64,000 nt of DNA from an uncultured Acidimicrobiales bacterium (GTDB taxonomy: Bacteria; Actinomycetota; Acidimicrobiia; Acidimicrobiales; SHLQ01): NCBI GenBank assembly GCA_938015295.1, contig CALLQB010000009.1:1-64000 (forward strand). The letters are read 5' to 3'. Within the stretch, counting starts at the first letter, position 1; every line of letters starts with the position of its first letter. The notes under the pieces are model-generated. The model made no database searches. It was given only the letters and a program-made list of their open reading frames with translations, and was not told where the DNA came from. Shown in pieces: positions 1-10,362 of the stretch. Both the position numbers and the translations under genes were made by a program.

Positions 1-2
1 CA

Positions 3-2132
3 ATGATCACCAGCCAGCACCTCACCAACGGCGCCACCAGCGTCGTCATCGCAGACATCGGCGGCATGCCGTGGATTGCGCACTGGGGCGCGCCCATCGT
101 CGATGCAGACGTCGACGGCCTGCTTGAGGCAATCGCTCGTCCACTACCGAATGGCACCCTCGACTTCGAGACGCCCATCGGAATCATTGCCGAACACGGC
201 TCGGGGTTCTCGGGCAGTCCCGGTATCTCCGGTGCTCGGGCCGACGGCTCAGCGTGGGCACCCCGGTTCGGTGCCGACCAGGGCGGTTGCGCCCGCAACG
301 ACGATGATGACGCTCAACGTGTCAGCTACGAACTTGCCGACACGGTCGCAGGTTTGGTGCTGCTACTCGACGTCGCTCTCACCTCGCACGGCGTGCTGAA
401 AACACGCGCGACCCTCACAAATACCGGCGACACGACGTATCAACTCGACAACCTGGCGGTTTCGCTGCCCCTGGGGGCACACGCCACCGAGCTGCTCGAT
501 TTTACCGGTCGTTGGTGCGATGAATTCCACGGGCGTCGCCAGAGCTGGGAAGCCGGGGGAGTGGTGCGTGAGAACCGCAAGGGTCGCACCTCTCACGATT
601 CGGTCCCGGTGATCTTCGCCGGCACCGCTGGATTCAACGAAGGCAACGGTGAGGTCTGGGGTATGCATCTCGGCTGGAGCGGTAATAGCCGGGTGCGAGC
701 CGAGGTGCTGTCCGACGGGCGTCGCTACGCGCAGATTGGCGAACTGTTCCATCCGGGCGAATGTGTGCTTGAACCAACGGAGTCGCTGAAGACCGCTTGG
801 TTGTATGGCGCTCACAGCAACGCTGGCCTGGGCAAAGTCTCGACGTCGTTCCATCGACATCTGCGCCGCCGCAAGCATCACCCAGGAATCGACGCGCCTC
901 GGCCGGTGATGCTCAACACCTGGGAGGCGGTGTACTTCGATCACAACATCGACACGTTGAAGGCGTTGGCCGACGCGGCAGCAGAAGTCGGAGTCGAGCG
1001 CTTCGTTCTCGACGACGGGTGGTTCCACGGGCGCAACAACGATGAGGCTGGCTTGGGCGACTGGTGGGTCGACAAGGCAAAGTACGACGATGGTCTGACC
1101 CCGGTTGTTGATCACGTTCTTGGGCTTGGACTTGAGTTCGGCTTGTGGGTCGAACCCGAGATGGTGAACCCCGACAGCGACCTGTTTCGCAATCATCCCG
1201 AATGGGTGCTGGCCGACCGCGACTACGAACTTCTGCTTGGTCGAAACCAGCTGGTTCTCGACCTTGGTCGTCCCGAGGCGTTCGCCTACATCCTCGAGCG
1301 ACTCGATGACCTCCTGAGCACCTACGAGATCAGCTATCTCAAATGGGACATGAACCGCGACCACTCGCAGGCAACTCACGATGGGCGAAGCGGTACGCGT
1401 GGCCAGACCCACGCGTTGTATGCCTTGCTTGACGCGTTGCGCGAACGGCACCCGACCGTCGAGATCGAGAGTTGTTCCTCGGGCGGTGCCCGCATCGACT
1501 TTGAAATTCTCGAGCGCACCAATCGTGTGTGGACTTCTGACTGCAACGATGCACTCGAGCGTCAGAGCATCCAGCGAGGGTTCTCGATGTTCTTGCCACC
1601 TGAGGTGATGGGAGCCCACATTGGTCCTCTGGTCTCGCACACCACACGCCGAACCCATGACCTTTCGTTCCGTGCGGCCACCGCATTTCTTGGCCATCTC
1701 GGTATCGAGTGGAACCTTCTCAACTGCACCGAAGACGAGCGAAAACAGCTGGCCGATTTCGTCGCGCTTCACAAGTCGCTTCGGCCCCTGCTGCACGGCG
1801 GTGACGTGGTGCGCCTTGACACCGACCCGGCAAGCCTCGTGCAAGGCGTTGTGGCCGCCGACAAGTCGGAGGCCGTCTTTGTCTACGCACGCGTCAACAC
1901 CGGGCGGTTCTCGTCGCCTGAGCCGTTCGTGTTGCGCGAACTCGACCCCGACAAGCAGTACCTTGTTGACCTGTTGGCGATGCCGGGGCGTTCACCTGAG
2001 TTCGGGCGCGTTCGGCCAGCCTGGATCGAGAGTGCCTCCCCGATTAGCGGTCGCGTTCTGATGTCGGCTGGACTGCAACCGCCGATCGTCGACCCCGAAA
2101 CAGCGCTGGTCGTGCACCTGACTCCTGGGTGA
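3..2132 (+). CDS. Alpha-galactosidase, glycoside hydrolase family 36
   Basis: This 709-residue protein should hydrolyse terminal alpha-galactosyl residues from oligosaccharides such as raffinose or melibiose by the retaining GH36/clan D mechanism. An N-terminal beta-sandwich precedes a TIM barrel. The barrel shows FVLDDGWF, the nucleophile motif KWDMNRD (Asp449) and SCSSGGARIDFE followed by TSDCND (Asp513), the expected acid/base. The length is normal for the family and there is no signal peptide, so the enzyme is probably cytoplasmic. The ATG is the third base of the window, so any upstream sugar-transport genes are out of sight. Transfer or other sugar specificity within GH36 cannot be excluded. 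Confidence 0.93.
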   Translation: MITSQHLTNGATSVVIADIGGMPWIAHWGAPIVDADVDGLLEAIARPLPNGTLDFETPIGIIAEHGSGFSGSPGISGARADGSAWAPRFGADQGGCARNDDDDAQRVSYELADTVAGLVLLLDVALTSHGVLKTRATLTNTGDTTYQLDNLAVSLPLGAHATELLDFTGRWCDEFHGRRQSWEAGGVVRENRKGRTSHDSVPVIFAGTAGFNEGNGEVWGMHLGWSGNSRVRAEVLSDGRRYAQIGELFHPGECVLEPTESLKTAWLYGAHSNAGLGKVSTSFHRHLRRRKHHPGIDAPRPVMLNTWEAVYFDHNIDTLKALADAAAEVGVERFVLDDGWFHGRNNDEAGLGDWWVDKAKYDDGLTPVVDHVLGLGLEFGLWVEPEMVNPDSDLFRNHPEWVLADRDYELLLGRNQLVLDLGRPEAFAYILERLDDLLSTYEISYLKWDMNRDHSQATHDGRSGTRGQTHALYALLDALRERHPTVEIESCSSGGARIDFEILERTNRVWTSDCNDALERQSIQRGFSMFLPPEVMGAHIGPLVSHTTRRTHDLSFRAATAFLGHLGIEWNLLNCTEDERKQLADFVALHKSLRPLLHGGDVVRLDTDPASLVQGVVAADKSEAVFVYARVNTGRFSSPEPFVLRELDPDKQYLVDLLAMPGRSPEFGRVRPAWIESASPISGRVLMSAGLQPPIVDPETALVVHLTPG

Positions 2133-2177
2133 ACTTTTCGCCGAACCAAAACGTCGAGTGATACCGGTTCGAGAAGG

Positions 2178-3998
2178 TCAGTCGTAGTAGGTCTGCGCCA
2201 GGGTCCAAGCGGCCTTGCCGATAGCAGAACCCATAACGCGGCCGTTGAAGTCGTCGACCGGCACATGAATGCCGCCCCAAAGGCGCGACTGGCCTGCCTG
2301 ATCGGCTGCGTCGAAATAGGTCGCCCACTGCAGCACGACATCGTTCGTGGGGCCGGGCTCGAAATCGAGTTGGCCAGCTTCGACCGTCCAGGTGCCGAGT
2401 CCGCCAGGGAAGAACTCTGAGCCGGTGAAAGCGGCGAGAACCTCGGCGGCAGCTCGACTGAAAACGCTGTGACCCGACACGTAGCCAGCGAAGGCAGGGG
2501 TGACGAAGGTGTCGCGTTGGTAGGGCACCCATTCGGTTCCGAGAAGCCAGCCGACCGTCCCTTGGCCCGCTTCGGCCACACCTGGCCTGAGCCACGCCCG
2601 CACGGCGATCTCACCAATATGTTCTTGCAGATGTTCGTGGCGCTGCCCGGCCGCTGCCGACTCGGCGGTGACGACCTCGCTCAAGCCTGGCTGCAACGGA
2701 AGCTCGCCAATCGACGAAAGATGCCGGATCATCGAAATCGGCCGCGCATAGTCATACGCAGCCTTGGTTCCCCACGCCGCAATCGCCCCGTCATGGGTCG
2801 CTCCGTTTAAGGCGAAGTACAGCTTGACGTCCCACTCAAGTTGATCGACCGGTTCGCCCGTTCCGCCGATCAGCCGTTGGTCCGCGTTGAAGTCGAGGTT
2901 GTTTGCAAGCGTGTTCCAATGCCCGGGCGGCGTCTCGCTGTCGGGACCATCAGCCCAAAATTCGGCAATGACCCGGTGGAAGTCAGCGACCGTGGAAATC
3001 ACTTCTTCGTACGGGGCATTGGTGACCGGGTTTCTGCGATACCCCTGTCCATCGTCGGTACCAAGCGAGTTGTTGCCGCGAGCGGCCGGGCCGATGTTGA
3101 TCGGGGAGTCGTCGGCAAGCAACGAGCTCCGCCGAATCACCTCGAGCGCTGCATCACCGAACTCTGTCGAACCTTCGAAGGGCGGCGGGCCGGGGTCGAT
3201 AGGTTGGCCGTCGCCATCGGGGTCGACAGGGTCGAGAGCAAATCCGGTGACGTACCCCCAGTGTGGACCGACGTATGTCTGAACCGTCGAGGGCAGTTCA
3301 AGGTCATTCTGGGTGACTTGAACGTTGAGGACGAGCGGTTGCCAGCGATCGGGATCGATCATTGGTGTCCACGGCTCGGCGACCACAAGTGGCGCGTTTA
3401 CCGGCTCATAACTGAAGTCGAGGTAGCCGGACTGTTCAAGCGAGCCATCGGTGAGTCCGAATTCGATGATGGTTGACGCGATGTGGTGACCAATTCCGGC
3501 GGGCGAATCTGGCGCTGCTTCAGAAAGGCCGAGGCTGTTGAGGCCGCTGCAGAGTTGGGTGAAAAGGTCGTCGAATTCTGTGAGCGATTCGGTGCCGCCG
3601 ATCGAGTTTTCGTAGCGATGACTCAGCAAGACGAACGCTGCAACGCTGATCGCCGTCTGGCGAGCCGCTGCCACGGCATCGGTTTCGAGAACCACGGCTT
3701 GGTCGACGAAGTAGCCGGTGGCGTCATCGTCGAACGCTGCCCACGCATCCCACATGGCTGCTGACAAGTGAAACAGATTGCGCGCATGAATCGTGGGTGC
3801 CGGGAAGTCGCGCCGGATTGCGCTGAGGAGAGCTTCGTTCCAGAGGCGAGCTACCGAGGTGGTGTCGTTGGTGAGTGCGTCGGGCGAACAGTTTGTAGCT
3901 TGGTCCGCAGAGCATGCGGCAAGGCTTCCGGCGAAAAGCGCACCGACGATAAGGGTCGCAATGTACGTTGCGAGACGCGGGAAAATTCGCGTACTCAT
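2178..3998 (-). CDS. Vanadium-dependent haloperoxidase-like lipoprotein (PAP2 superfamily)
   Basis: I choose the internal ATG at 3998, because it gives a normal lipoprotein signal (MSTRIFPRL, hydrophobic stretch, lipobox LAAC) and an ATGA overlap with the stop of the upstream gene. The C-terminal half carries the vanadate/phosphate pocket of vanadium chloroperoxidases and type 2 phosphatidic acid phosphatases: a Lys in GTKAAYDYARPISMIR, YVSGHSVFSRAA, and an Arg plus His in RLWGGIHVPVDDFNG. The mature protein would sit outside the cytoplasmic membrane and oxidise halide with peroxide, or act as a phosphatase. It is the last gene of a likely four-gene minus-strand unit. The fold is clear; the substrate is not. 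Confidence 0.85.
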   Translation of the reverse strand: MSTRIFPRLATYIATLIVGALFAGSLAACSADQATNCSPDALTNDTTSVARLWNEALLSAIRRDFPAPTIHARNLFHLSAAMWDAWAAFDDDATGYFVDQAVVLETDAVAAARQTAISVAAFVLLSHRYENSIGGTESLTEFDDLFTQLCSGLNSLGLSEAAPDSPAGIGHHIASTIIEFGLTDGSLEQSGYLDFSYEPVNAPLVVAEPWTPMIDPDRWQPLVLNVQVTQNDLELPSTVQTYVGPHWGYVTGFALDPVDPDGDGQPIDPGPPPFEGSTEFGDAALEVIRRSSLLADDSPINIGPAARGNNSLGTDDGQGYRRNPVTNAPYEEVISTVADFHRVIAEFWADGPDSETPPGHWNTLANNLDFNADQRLIGGTGEPVDQLEWDVKLYFALNGATHDGAIAAWGTKAAYDYARPISMIRHLSSIGELPLQPGLSEVVTAESAAAGQRHEHLQEHIGEIAVRAWLRPGVAEAGQGTVGWLLGTEWVPYQRDTFVTPAFAGYVSGHSVFSRAAAEVLAAFTGSEFFPGGLGTWTVEAGQLDFEPGPTNDVVLQWATYFDAADQAGQSRLWGGIHVPVDDFNGRVMGSAIGKAAWTLAQTYYD

Positions 3999-5191
3999 GA
4001 CGGACTCACCGGCTTGGTAGCGAACCACCAGGTGAACTCGCCGAATTCGACCAGAGCATCGGACTGGCCGGTTGTGAGATCGTGTACAGCGACGCGAAAC
4101 ACGGGGAAATCGCTCTGCATGTAGCTCAAGCGGGTCTCATCGACCCACTGAAATTGCCACGGAATTGCGTCGGTCGCTACCACGGTAGCGTCGCCGGTGG
4201 TGGTATCGACTGCGATGATCGTGTTGTTCTCGACGATGCTTGGCTGGAAACTAATCGCCAACTGCGAGCCGCCCGGCGAAACGATTGAGCCCGTCGCAAA
4301 CTCGGGAAAATCGACTCGAACTCGTCGGACGACGTCGCCGTCGGCAAGGTCGACGACCACTAAGTCATCATTGTCCTGAAACAATGCCACGTCGAACGAT
4401 GACCCGAGCAGTTTCATTGCCCCAGTGTTTGCAAGCCGCGTGGCTGTCATCGTGGGATGCCAAACCTCGTAGTCGAGCGAGCCGTCAGCGTCTGGAGCGA
4501 GCAGAAGCCCGTTCGACGTACTCGCCAACGGATACCCCGCACCTTCAAGCGAACCGACGGCTTCAACAGTCGATGTCCGCACGTCGATATGGGCGACGTT
4601 GGTTCCGGCGCTGCCGATCACCCAGATGTGGTCGGGTAGTGCTGAGCGGAGGGTGGAGAGTCCCTGCGCTAGGGCGACCGATGGCTCGGCAAGCTCCATG
4701 TCTTGAAAATGCACACCCCCGAGCGTGGTGAGCGCAATGCCGCTGTCGGTGACACTGATTGGGTGGGGGGTGCTGCCCGGATTTAGTCGGATGATGCGGT
4801 CGTCGTTGCCGGTCCACACCGAAGCCTCCAATGATCGGTAGCGCAGCCGCCCGTTCTCGAGGATGGCGATGAGGGGGTCGTCGACGCGCGCTCCGCCGAG
4901 GATAGGCAGCAGTGCCATCGGCTGGTCGAAGTCACGGGCCGCAGGAAGAATGTCGATCGGTGGGAGCTGACGACTCGGGGTAGCACTGGTGGTACCTGCG
5001 GCTGTGGAGGCGGTGGCGGGCTCGCTGGCAGGAGCGCCCCCCGGAATGTCGTTGGTGGGCTGGCGGAGAACAAACCAGCTCACGAGGGCCAACCCCCCGA
5101 TCAGCAGTATGGCGATGAACAGCCGAGACGCGCCGACACCCGATTCGACGTGCGAGGTCGTCGAAACGTCGGCGCTGAAATCGTCGGGCAA
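3995..5191 (-). CDS. Membrane-anchored beta-propeller-like protein of unknown function
   Basis: The open frame extends upstream to 5704, but that part lies antisense within the hydrolase gene and has shadow-frame composition. The TTG at 5191, six bases past the hydrolase stop, is the best start (GTG at 5167 is an alternative). The protein has a short cytoplasmic tail, one transmembrane segment (LFIAILLIGGLALVSWFVL), a Thr/Ala/Ser-rich linker, then about 300 residues of repeating beta-strand pattern such as NGRLRYRSLEASVW and GSIVSPGGSQLAISF, as in WD40/TolB-like propellers. It would face outward. Its stop overlaps the haloperoxidase start (ATGA), so the two are probably co-translated. No enzymatic motif is visible. 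Confidence 0.75.
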   Translation of the reverse strand: MPDDFSADVSTTSHVESGVGASRLFIAILLIGGLALVSWFVLRQPTNDIPGGAPASEPATASTAAGTTSATPSRQLPPIDILPAARDFDQPMALLPILGGARVDDPLIAILENGRLRYRSLEASVWTGNDDRIIRLNPGSTPHPISVTDSGIALTTLGGVHFQDMELAEPSVALAQGLSTLRSALPDHIWVIGSAGTNVAHIDVRTSTVEAVGSLEGAGYPLASTSNGLLLAPDADGSLDYEVWHPTMTATRLANTGAMKLLGSSFDVALFQDNDDLVVVDLADGDVVRRVRVDFPEFATGSIVSPGGSQLAISFQPSIVENNTIIAVDTTTGDATVVATDAIPWQFQWVDETRLSYMQSDFPVFRVAVHDLTTGQSDALVEFGEFTWWFATKPVSPS

Positions 5192-5196
5192 AGCGG

Positions 5197-6081
5197 TCAG
5201 TCTCGACGAAAGGGCACCGAGTGTTCCCAATCGGCGAGCAGGGTACGCAAGCCGGTCAGCAGCAGCAGCGGCTGGTCGAGCATCATATGATGGCCGGCTT
5301 CGGGGATAACGATGACCGGGGCGACCCGCCCAAGCTGTTCGTACATGTACTGACCAATGTCGTCGGTCACCAGGCCGTGTTCGGAACGAAACAAAGCGAC
5401 ACGACAGGTGATGCGGCCGAGAAGTTCTCCCGGTTCGGTGCGCTTGGGCATGAAGAGTCGTCGGTCGAACTTCCAGGTCCACCCGCCGTTGGTTTCCTTC
5501 AGTGAGTTCCACGCAACAAAGCTCTTGATGTATGGCTCGTAGTGTTCCTGACCCGGCACGGTGCGCCACTTCTCGGTGGCGAGCTCGCGGCTGGGATAGA
5601 TCTTCGGATCGGAGAAGTCGGTGCCGCGCTTGCCCTGTTCGACCTCGGGGTCGGGCCGCGACACGGGCGAATCGAGTACGACAGCTCCACCGATGCGGTC
5701 GCAATGGTTGGCCGCGGTCGCAATGGTGACGAAGCCACCCATGCTATGGCCGATCACGATGGGCTTTGGCGCCATGCCCGAGTCTTCGACGACCGCAACG
5801 ACCTCGTCGGTCCAGCCGATAAGTGAGTACTCGTCTCGCCATCCGCTATCGCCGTGACCAGAGAGGTCGACGGCCACAACCTGGTACTCGTCGGCGAACA
5901 GCGGAGCGAGAAAGCTCCACCAGTAGGCGTTTGCGCCGCCGCCGTGTATCAGTACGAGGCCGGGCGAGCCGGTGGTGCCCCAGCTGAAGTAGTTGATGTC
6001 GGTGCCATCGACCTCAACCGAGCGTTGCGTGCCAGGCGATGCCAGCGACTTCTCGAACCATGCAGGACCACGAAACTCCAT
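5197..6081 (-). CDS. Alpha/beta hydrolase
   Basis: The 294-residue protein has the alpha/beta hydrolase landmarks: the oxyanion loop LIHGGGANAYWW, strand VVAVDLSGHGDS, nucleophile elbow GHSMGG (Ser) and a late His in PEAGHHMMLD. It has no signal peptide and should be a cytoplasmic esterase, lactonase or C-C hydrolase; the substrate cannot be read from sequence. Nine bases separate it from the ABC-F gene upstream and the propeller gene follows at once, so the run from 8070 to 2178 may be one transcript. In this fold such a neighbour of a haloperoxidase could also be a cofactor-free perhydrolase, which is only a guess. Confidence 0.88.
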   Translation of the reverse strand: MEFRGPAWFEKSLASPGTQRSVEVDGTDINYFSWGTTGSPGLVLIHGGGANAYWWSFLAPLFADEYQVVAVDLSGHGDSGWRDEYSLIGWTDEVVAVVEDSGMAPKPIVIGHSMGGFVTIATAANHCDRIGGAVVLDSPVSRPDPEVEQGKRGTDFSDPKIYPSRELATEKWRTVPGQEHYEPYIKSFVAWNSLKETNGGWTWKFDRRLFMPKRTEPGELLGRITCRVALFRSEHGLVTDDIGQYMYEQLGRVAPVIVIPEAGHHMMLDQPLLLLTGLRTLLADWEHSVPFRRD

Positions 6082-6090
6082 AGGTCCACG

Positions 6091-8070
<1,980 letters not shown>

Positions 8071-8135
8071 AAGCAACCGAGTGTACCGATGTAGGTGTAC
8101 CGGCAACTGATCCGAGCGCCCGTATCCTCAGATGG

Positions 8136-8642
8136 GTGAACAACAGAAACCTTGGCCAGATGATTGGCATTTTGCTCCTTGTGGTCGCCGCAGCCTTCGG
8201 CGGCTACGTGCTGGGCTCAGGTGAGGGCGAGCAGGTCAACACCCCCGGAACCGCCGGCGACGTTCGCAGCGAGCCAGCCTCGAGTGACATATCGGAGAAC
8301 TCCAGTGGCGAGTCAGCTGATGCAGACCGCGACGCGAGCCAGACCTACGAGTCAAAGAGCGGCCTGCCGCTCGTGTTTGTCGACGAGTTGCCCGATGAGG
8401 CAATCGACACCCTGTTGCTCATCGAGAGTGACGGGCCGTATCCGTACAACAAAGACGGGTCAACGTTCCAAAACCGCGAAGGTCTACTTCCTGATGAGTA
8501 TCGCGGGTTCTACCGAGAGTTCACGGTTGACACGCCAGGCTCGTCTGATCGGGGAGCGCGGCGTATCGTCGGCGGCGAAGGCGGCGAGCTGTATTACACC
8601 AGCGATCATTATTCGAGTTTCTCTGAAATCGCCGACTGGTAG
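8136..8642 (+). CDS. Membrane-anchored or secreted guanyl-specific RNase, RNase Sa/barnase type
   Basis: The last 95 residues closely follow Streptomyces RNase Sa: LPDEAIDTLLLIESDGPYPY, FQNREGLLP, YREFTV, PGSSDRGARRI and YYTSDHYSSF. The expected catalytic set is present: Glu128, Arg139 and/or Arg143, and His158 when counted from the GTG at 8136. The N-terminus has one hydrophobic segment (MIGILLLVVAAAFGGYVLG) and then an acidic Ser/Glu/Asp linker of about 50 residues, so the nuclease is exported as a tethered or cleaved enzyme that cuts RNA after G. The two cysteines of RNase Sa are absent. The barstar gene follows after six bases, as needed to protect the cytoplasm before export. Confidence 0.9.
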   Translation: MNNRNLGQMIGILLLVVAAAFGGYVLGSGEGEQVNTPGTAGDVRSEPASSDISENSSGESADADRDASQTYESKSGLPLVFVDELPDEAIDTLLLIESDGPYPYNKDGSTFQNREGLLPDEYRGFYREFTVDTPGSSDRGARRIVGGEGGELYYTSDHYSSFSEIADW

Positions 8643-8648
8643 GCCACG

Positions 8649-9089
8649 ATGACGCAACCAGATCCGGTGGTCGATTTCGACGATGTTCTCGAAGGGCGGG
8701 TAGCAAACGGCACGGTGGCCTTTGTGGGCACCGAACCGGTGGCCGATCTCGCCGCTCGCGCCGGTGCGGCAGGCTGGCGACTCTTCCACGTCGACGTCTC
8801 TGCGGCAACCGGCAAGGACGATGTGCTCGACGCGTGGCGTTCGGCAGCAGACTTTCCTGGCTGGTTCGGCGGAAACTGGGACGCTCTGGCCGACTCGCTG
8901 AGTGATCTGTCGTGGATTCACGCAGCAGGATATGTAGTGCTTTTCGAAGGGGGTGTCGAGTTGTCGCAAAACGACCAGCGGTCGGCCGACACCAACTCCT
9001 CGATCATGGACGAAGCAACGGCCCATTGGGCCGACAACGGTACGCCGTTTGTGGTGCTCGATCGTGGCCGCAAACCCCGAGCGCACTAG
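8649..9089 (+). CDS. Barstar-family ribonuclease inhibitor
   Basis: This 146-residue acidic protein has the barstar core: a strand/helix block ending WRLFHVDVSAATGKDD, then the diagnostic FPGWFGGNWDALADSLSDL, whose Asn-Trp-Asp-Ala-Leu helix carries the acidic residues that plug the RNase active site, and a final strand FVVLDRG. It is cytoplasmic. It lies six bases downstream of the RNase gene in the same direction and should be co-transcribed, forming a cognate enzyme-inhibitor pair. The N-terminal 35 residues exceed minimal barstar and may be an extra strand. A role other than immunity to the adjacent nuclease is possible but less likely. Confidence 0.9.
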   Translation: MTQPDPVVDFDDVLEGRVANGTVAFVGTEPVADLAARAGAAGWRLFHVDVSAATGKDDVLDAWRSAADFPGWFGGNWDALADSLSDLSWIHAAGYVVLFEGGVELSQNDQRSADTNSSIMDEATAHWADNGTPFVVLDRGRKPRAH

Positions 9090-9098
9090 AGCTGCGGG

Positions 9099-9599
9099 TT
9101 ACTCGGTCCAACCCGCCGAGACGTGTTCGATCCACCAATCGGGAACGTTGTCGGTGATGTTCGCGATGTTTGAGTAGTCGTGCCATTTGGCGATCTTTCC
9201 ACCAGCCATGGTGAAGATCGACACGTAGGGGTGACGCAAGACCTCGCCGGTTGGGAAGCGCCATTCTTCGATGTGTTCGGTAACGACGGTGTCGCCTTCG
9301 GCCAACATCTGTTGTGGGTGGTGGATATAGGCCTCGAGCGGTTCGAGTCCGAGGCGCAACATGCTGACCAAAGCGGCGGGCCCGCGGCAGCCGTCGCCAG
9401 GTGCCCCGATATCGTCGTAGTGCACGTCGTCGGTGAAGAAGGTTGCCATTGCCTCCCAATCCCGTTGAAAATGCGCAGCCCAGTAGTGGTGAGCGATCGA
9501 CCGGTTGTCGGTGTGATTATCGGTGTGATTGTCGATGTGATTGTCGATGTGATTGTCGGTGTGAGAGTCAGAACCGTTGTCGAGAGAGTCGTCGCCCAT
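9099..9599 (-). CDS. NTF2-like (SnoaL/limonene-epoxide-hydrolase fold) protein with a repeated His/Asp N-terminal tail
   Basis: Residues about 35-166 form an NTF2-like cone: YWAAHFQRDWEAMATFFTDD, DVHYDDIGAPGD, VVTEHIEEWRF and FTMAGGKIAKWHDYSN are typical of SnoaL-like isomerases and epoxide hydrolases. The conserved Trp/His/Asp residues of the pocket are present, but the reaction cannot be assigned. The first 33 residues are unusual: an exact 12-base tandem repeat encodes DNHIDNHIDNHTDNHTDN, a low-complexity tail that could bind metal. No alternative start exists between the tail and the fold, so the tail appears to be translated. The gene is convergent with barstar and overlaps, head to head, the acyltransferase start. 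Confidence 0.8.
   Translation of the reverse strand: MGDDSLDNGSDSHTDNHIDNHIDNHTDNHTDNRSIAHHYWAAHFQRDWEAMATFFTDDVHYDDIGAPGDGCRGPAALVSMLRLGLEPLEAYIHHPQQMLAEGDTVVTEHIEEWRFPTGEVLRHPYVSIFTMAGGKIAKWHDYSNIANITDNVPDWWIEHVSAGWTE
9499..9570. repeat. 12-bp in-frame tandem repeat
   Basis: Four near-identical units of the form (g/a)tgtgatt(a/g)tcg run from 9511 to 9558, flanked by one degenerate unit on each side (9499-9510 and 9559-9570). The unit is four codons long, so copy-number change adds or removes an Asp-Asn-His-(Ile/Thr) block in the NTF2-like protein without breaking its frame. Confidence 0.9.
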
Positions 9600-10362
9600 G
9601 GCTAGAGCTTTGCACGTCTCGGAAAGCCGCGCGGGTTGGGGCGTGCGCTACCGACGTGCTGGACTAAAAGTTGTGAGTGAAGAACTTCGTTCCTACGTCG
9701 CTGAAGTAGGTGACGCCCCCCGCTCGTTCAAGGTGCATGGGTTCGTCCGCTCGGTCATTAGAGCAGTCGGCTTCCGCTACTACGACGTCGAGGTTGTCGG
9801 CGGCGAGTTCCTCGACACTCCGGGTGCCACCATTATCGCCCCCGTCCATCGGTCGAACCTCGATAGCCCCCTGGTCGCCGGTGCTTGCAAGCGCCGATTT
9901 CGTGTCTTGGCCAAAGAATCGCTGTTTGTGAATAAGCCGGTGTCATGGTTTATTGCTGCGCTCGGCGCGTATCCGGTCGAACGGGGCACCGCAGATCGCG
10001 AAGCTATGCGCGTCATGCGTGACTTCCTGGATCGGGGCGATGCCTTGCTGGTATTTCCCGAAGGGACACGGCAGTCAGGTGCCGAGGTCGGCGAGATTTT
10101 TGATGGCACGGCCTTCTTGGCGACGAAAGGTCGCGCCAAAGTGATACCGGTCGGCATTGCTGGCACCGAGGAATCGATGCCCACCGGCACGAAGTTTCCC
10201 CGCCGCACCAAAGTTGTCGTGGTCGTCGGCGAGCCGATCGATCCGCCTGGCGCCGACGGCGAACGGGTGCCACGAAGCGGGTTGAAGGCGCACACCAACC
10301 GTATCCGCGACGCGCTGCAGGAAGTCTTTGACGAGGCAAACCGCCTGGCGGCTACTCGGTAA
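9598..10362 (+). CDS. 1-acyl-sn-glycerol-3-phosphate acyltransferase family (PlsC-like)
   Basis: The protein has the HX4D catalytic motif (VHRSNLD), the glycerophosphate-binding FPEGTR and VIPVGIAGT, the standard order for PlsC-type acyltransferases that make phosphatidic acid or acylate related lipids at the inner membrane face. About 230 residues from the first conserved segment is normal. The start is uncertain: ATG 9598 shares bases with the start codon of the divergent NTF2-like gene, TTG 9577 extends it, and GTG 9673 (SEELRSYV) would leave a real promoter gap. The 3' end overlaps the convergent CoA-transferase gene by 11 bases. Substrate preference cannot be read from sequence. Confidence 0.87.
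   Translation: MARALHVSESRAGWGVRYRRAGLKVVSEELRSYVAEVGDAPRSFKVHGFVRSVIRAVGFRYYDVEVVGGEFLDTPGATIIAPVHRSNLDSPLVAGACKRRFRVLAKESLFVNKPVSWFIAALGAYPVERGTADREAMRVMRDFLDRGDALLVFPEGTRQSGAEVGEIFDGTAFLATKGRAKVIPVGIAGTEESMPTGTKFPRRTKVVVVVGEPIDPPGADGERVPRSGLKAHTNRIRDALQEVFDEANRLAATR

Noticed and set aside
363-1844. A 493-codon open frame on the minus strand within the alpha-galactosidase gene
   Set aside because: It is antisense to a clearly coding gene, lacks any recognisable domain, and is explained by the high-GC codon pattern of the sense frame.
8071-8106. ATG start for the ABC-F gene at 8106
   Set aside because: It adds 12 residues ([12 protein letters not shown]) unlike family starts and would leave no room for the divergent RNase gene promoter; GTG 8070 fits better.
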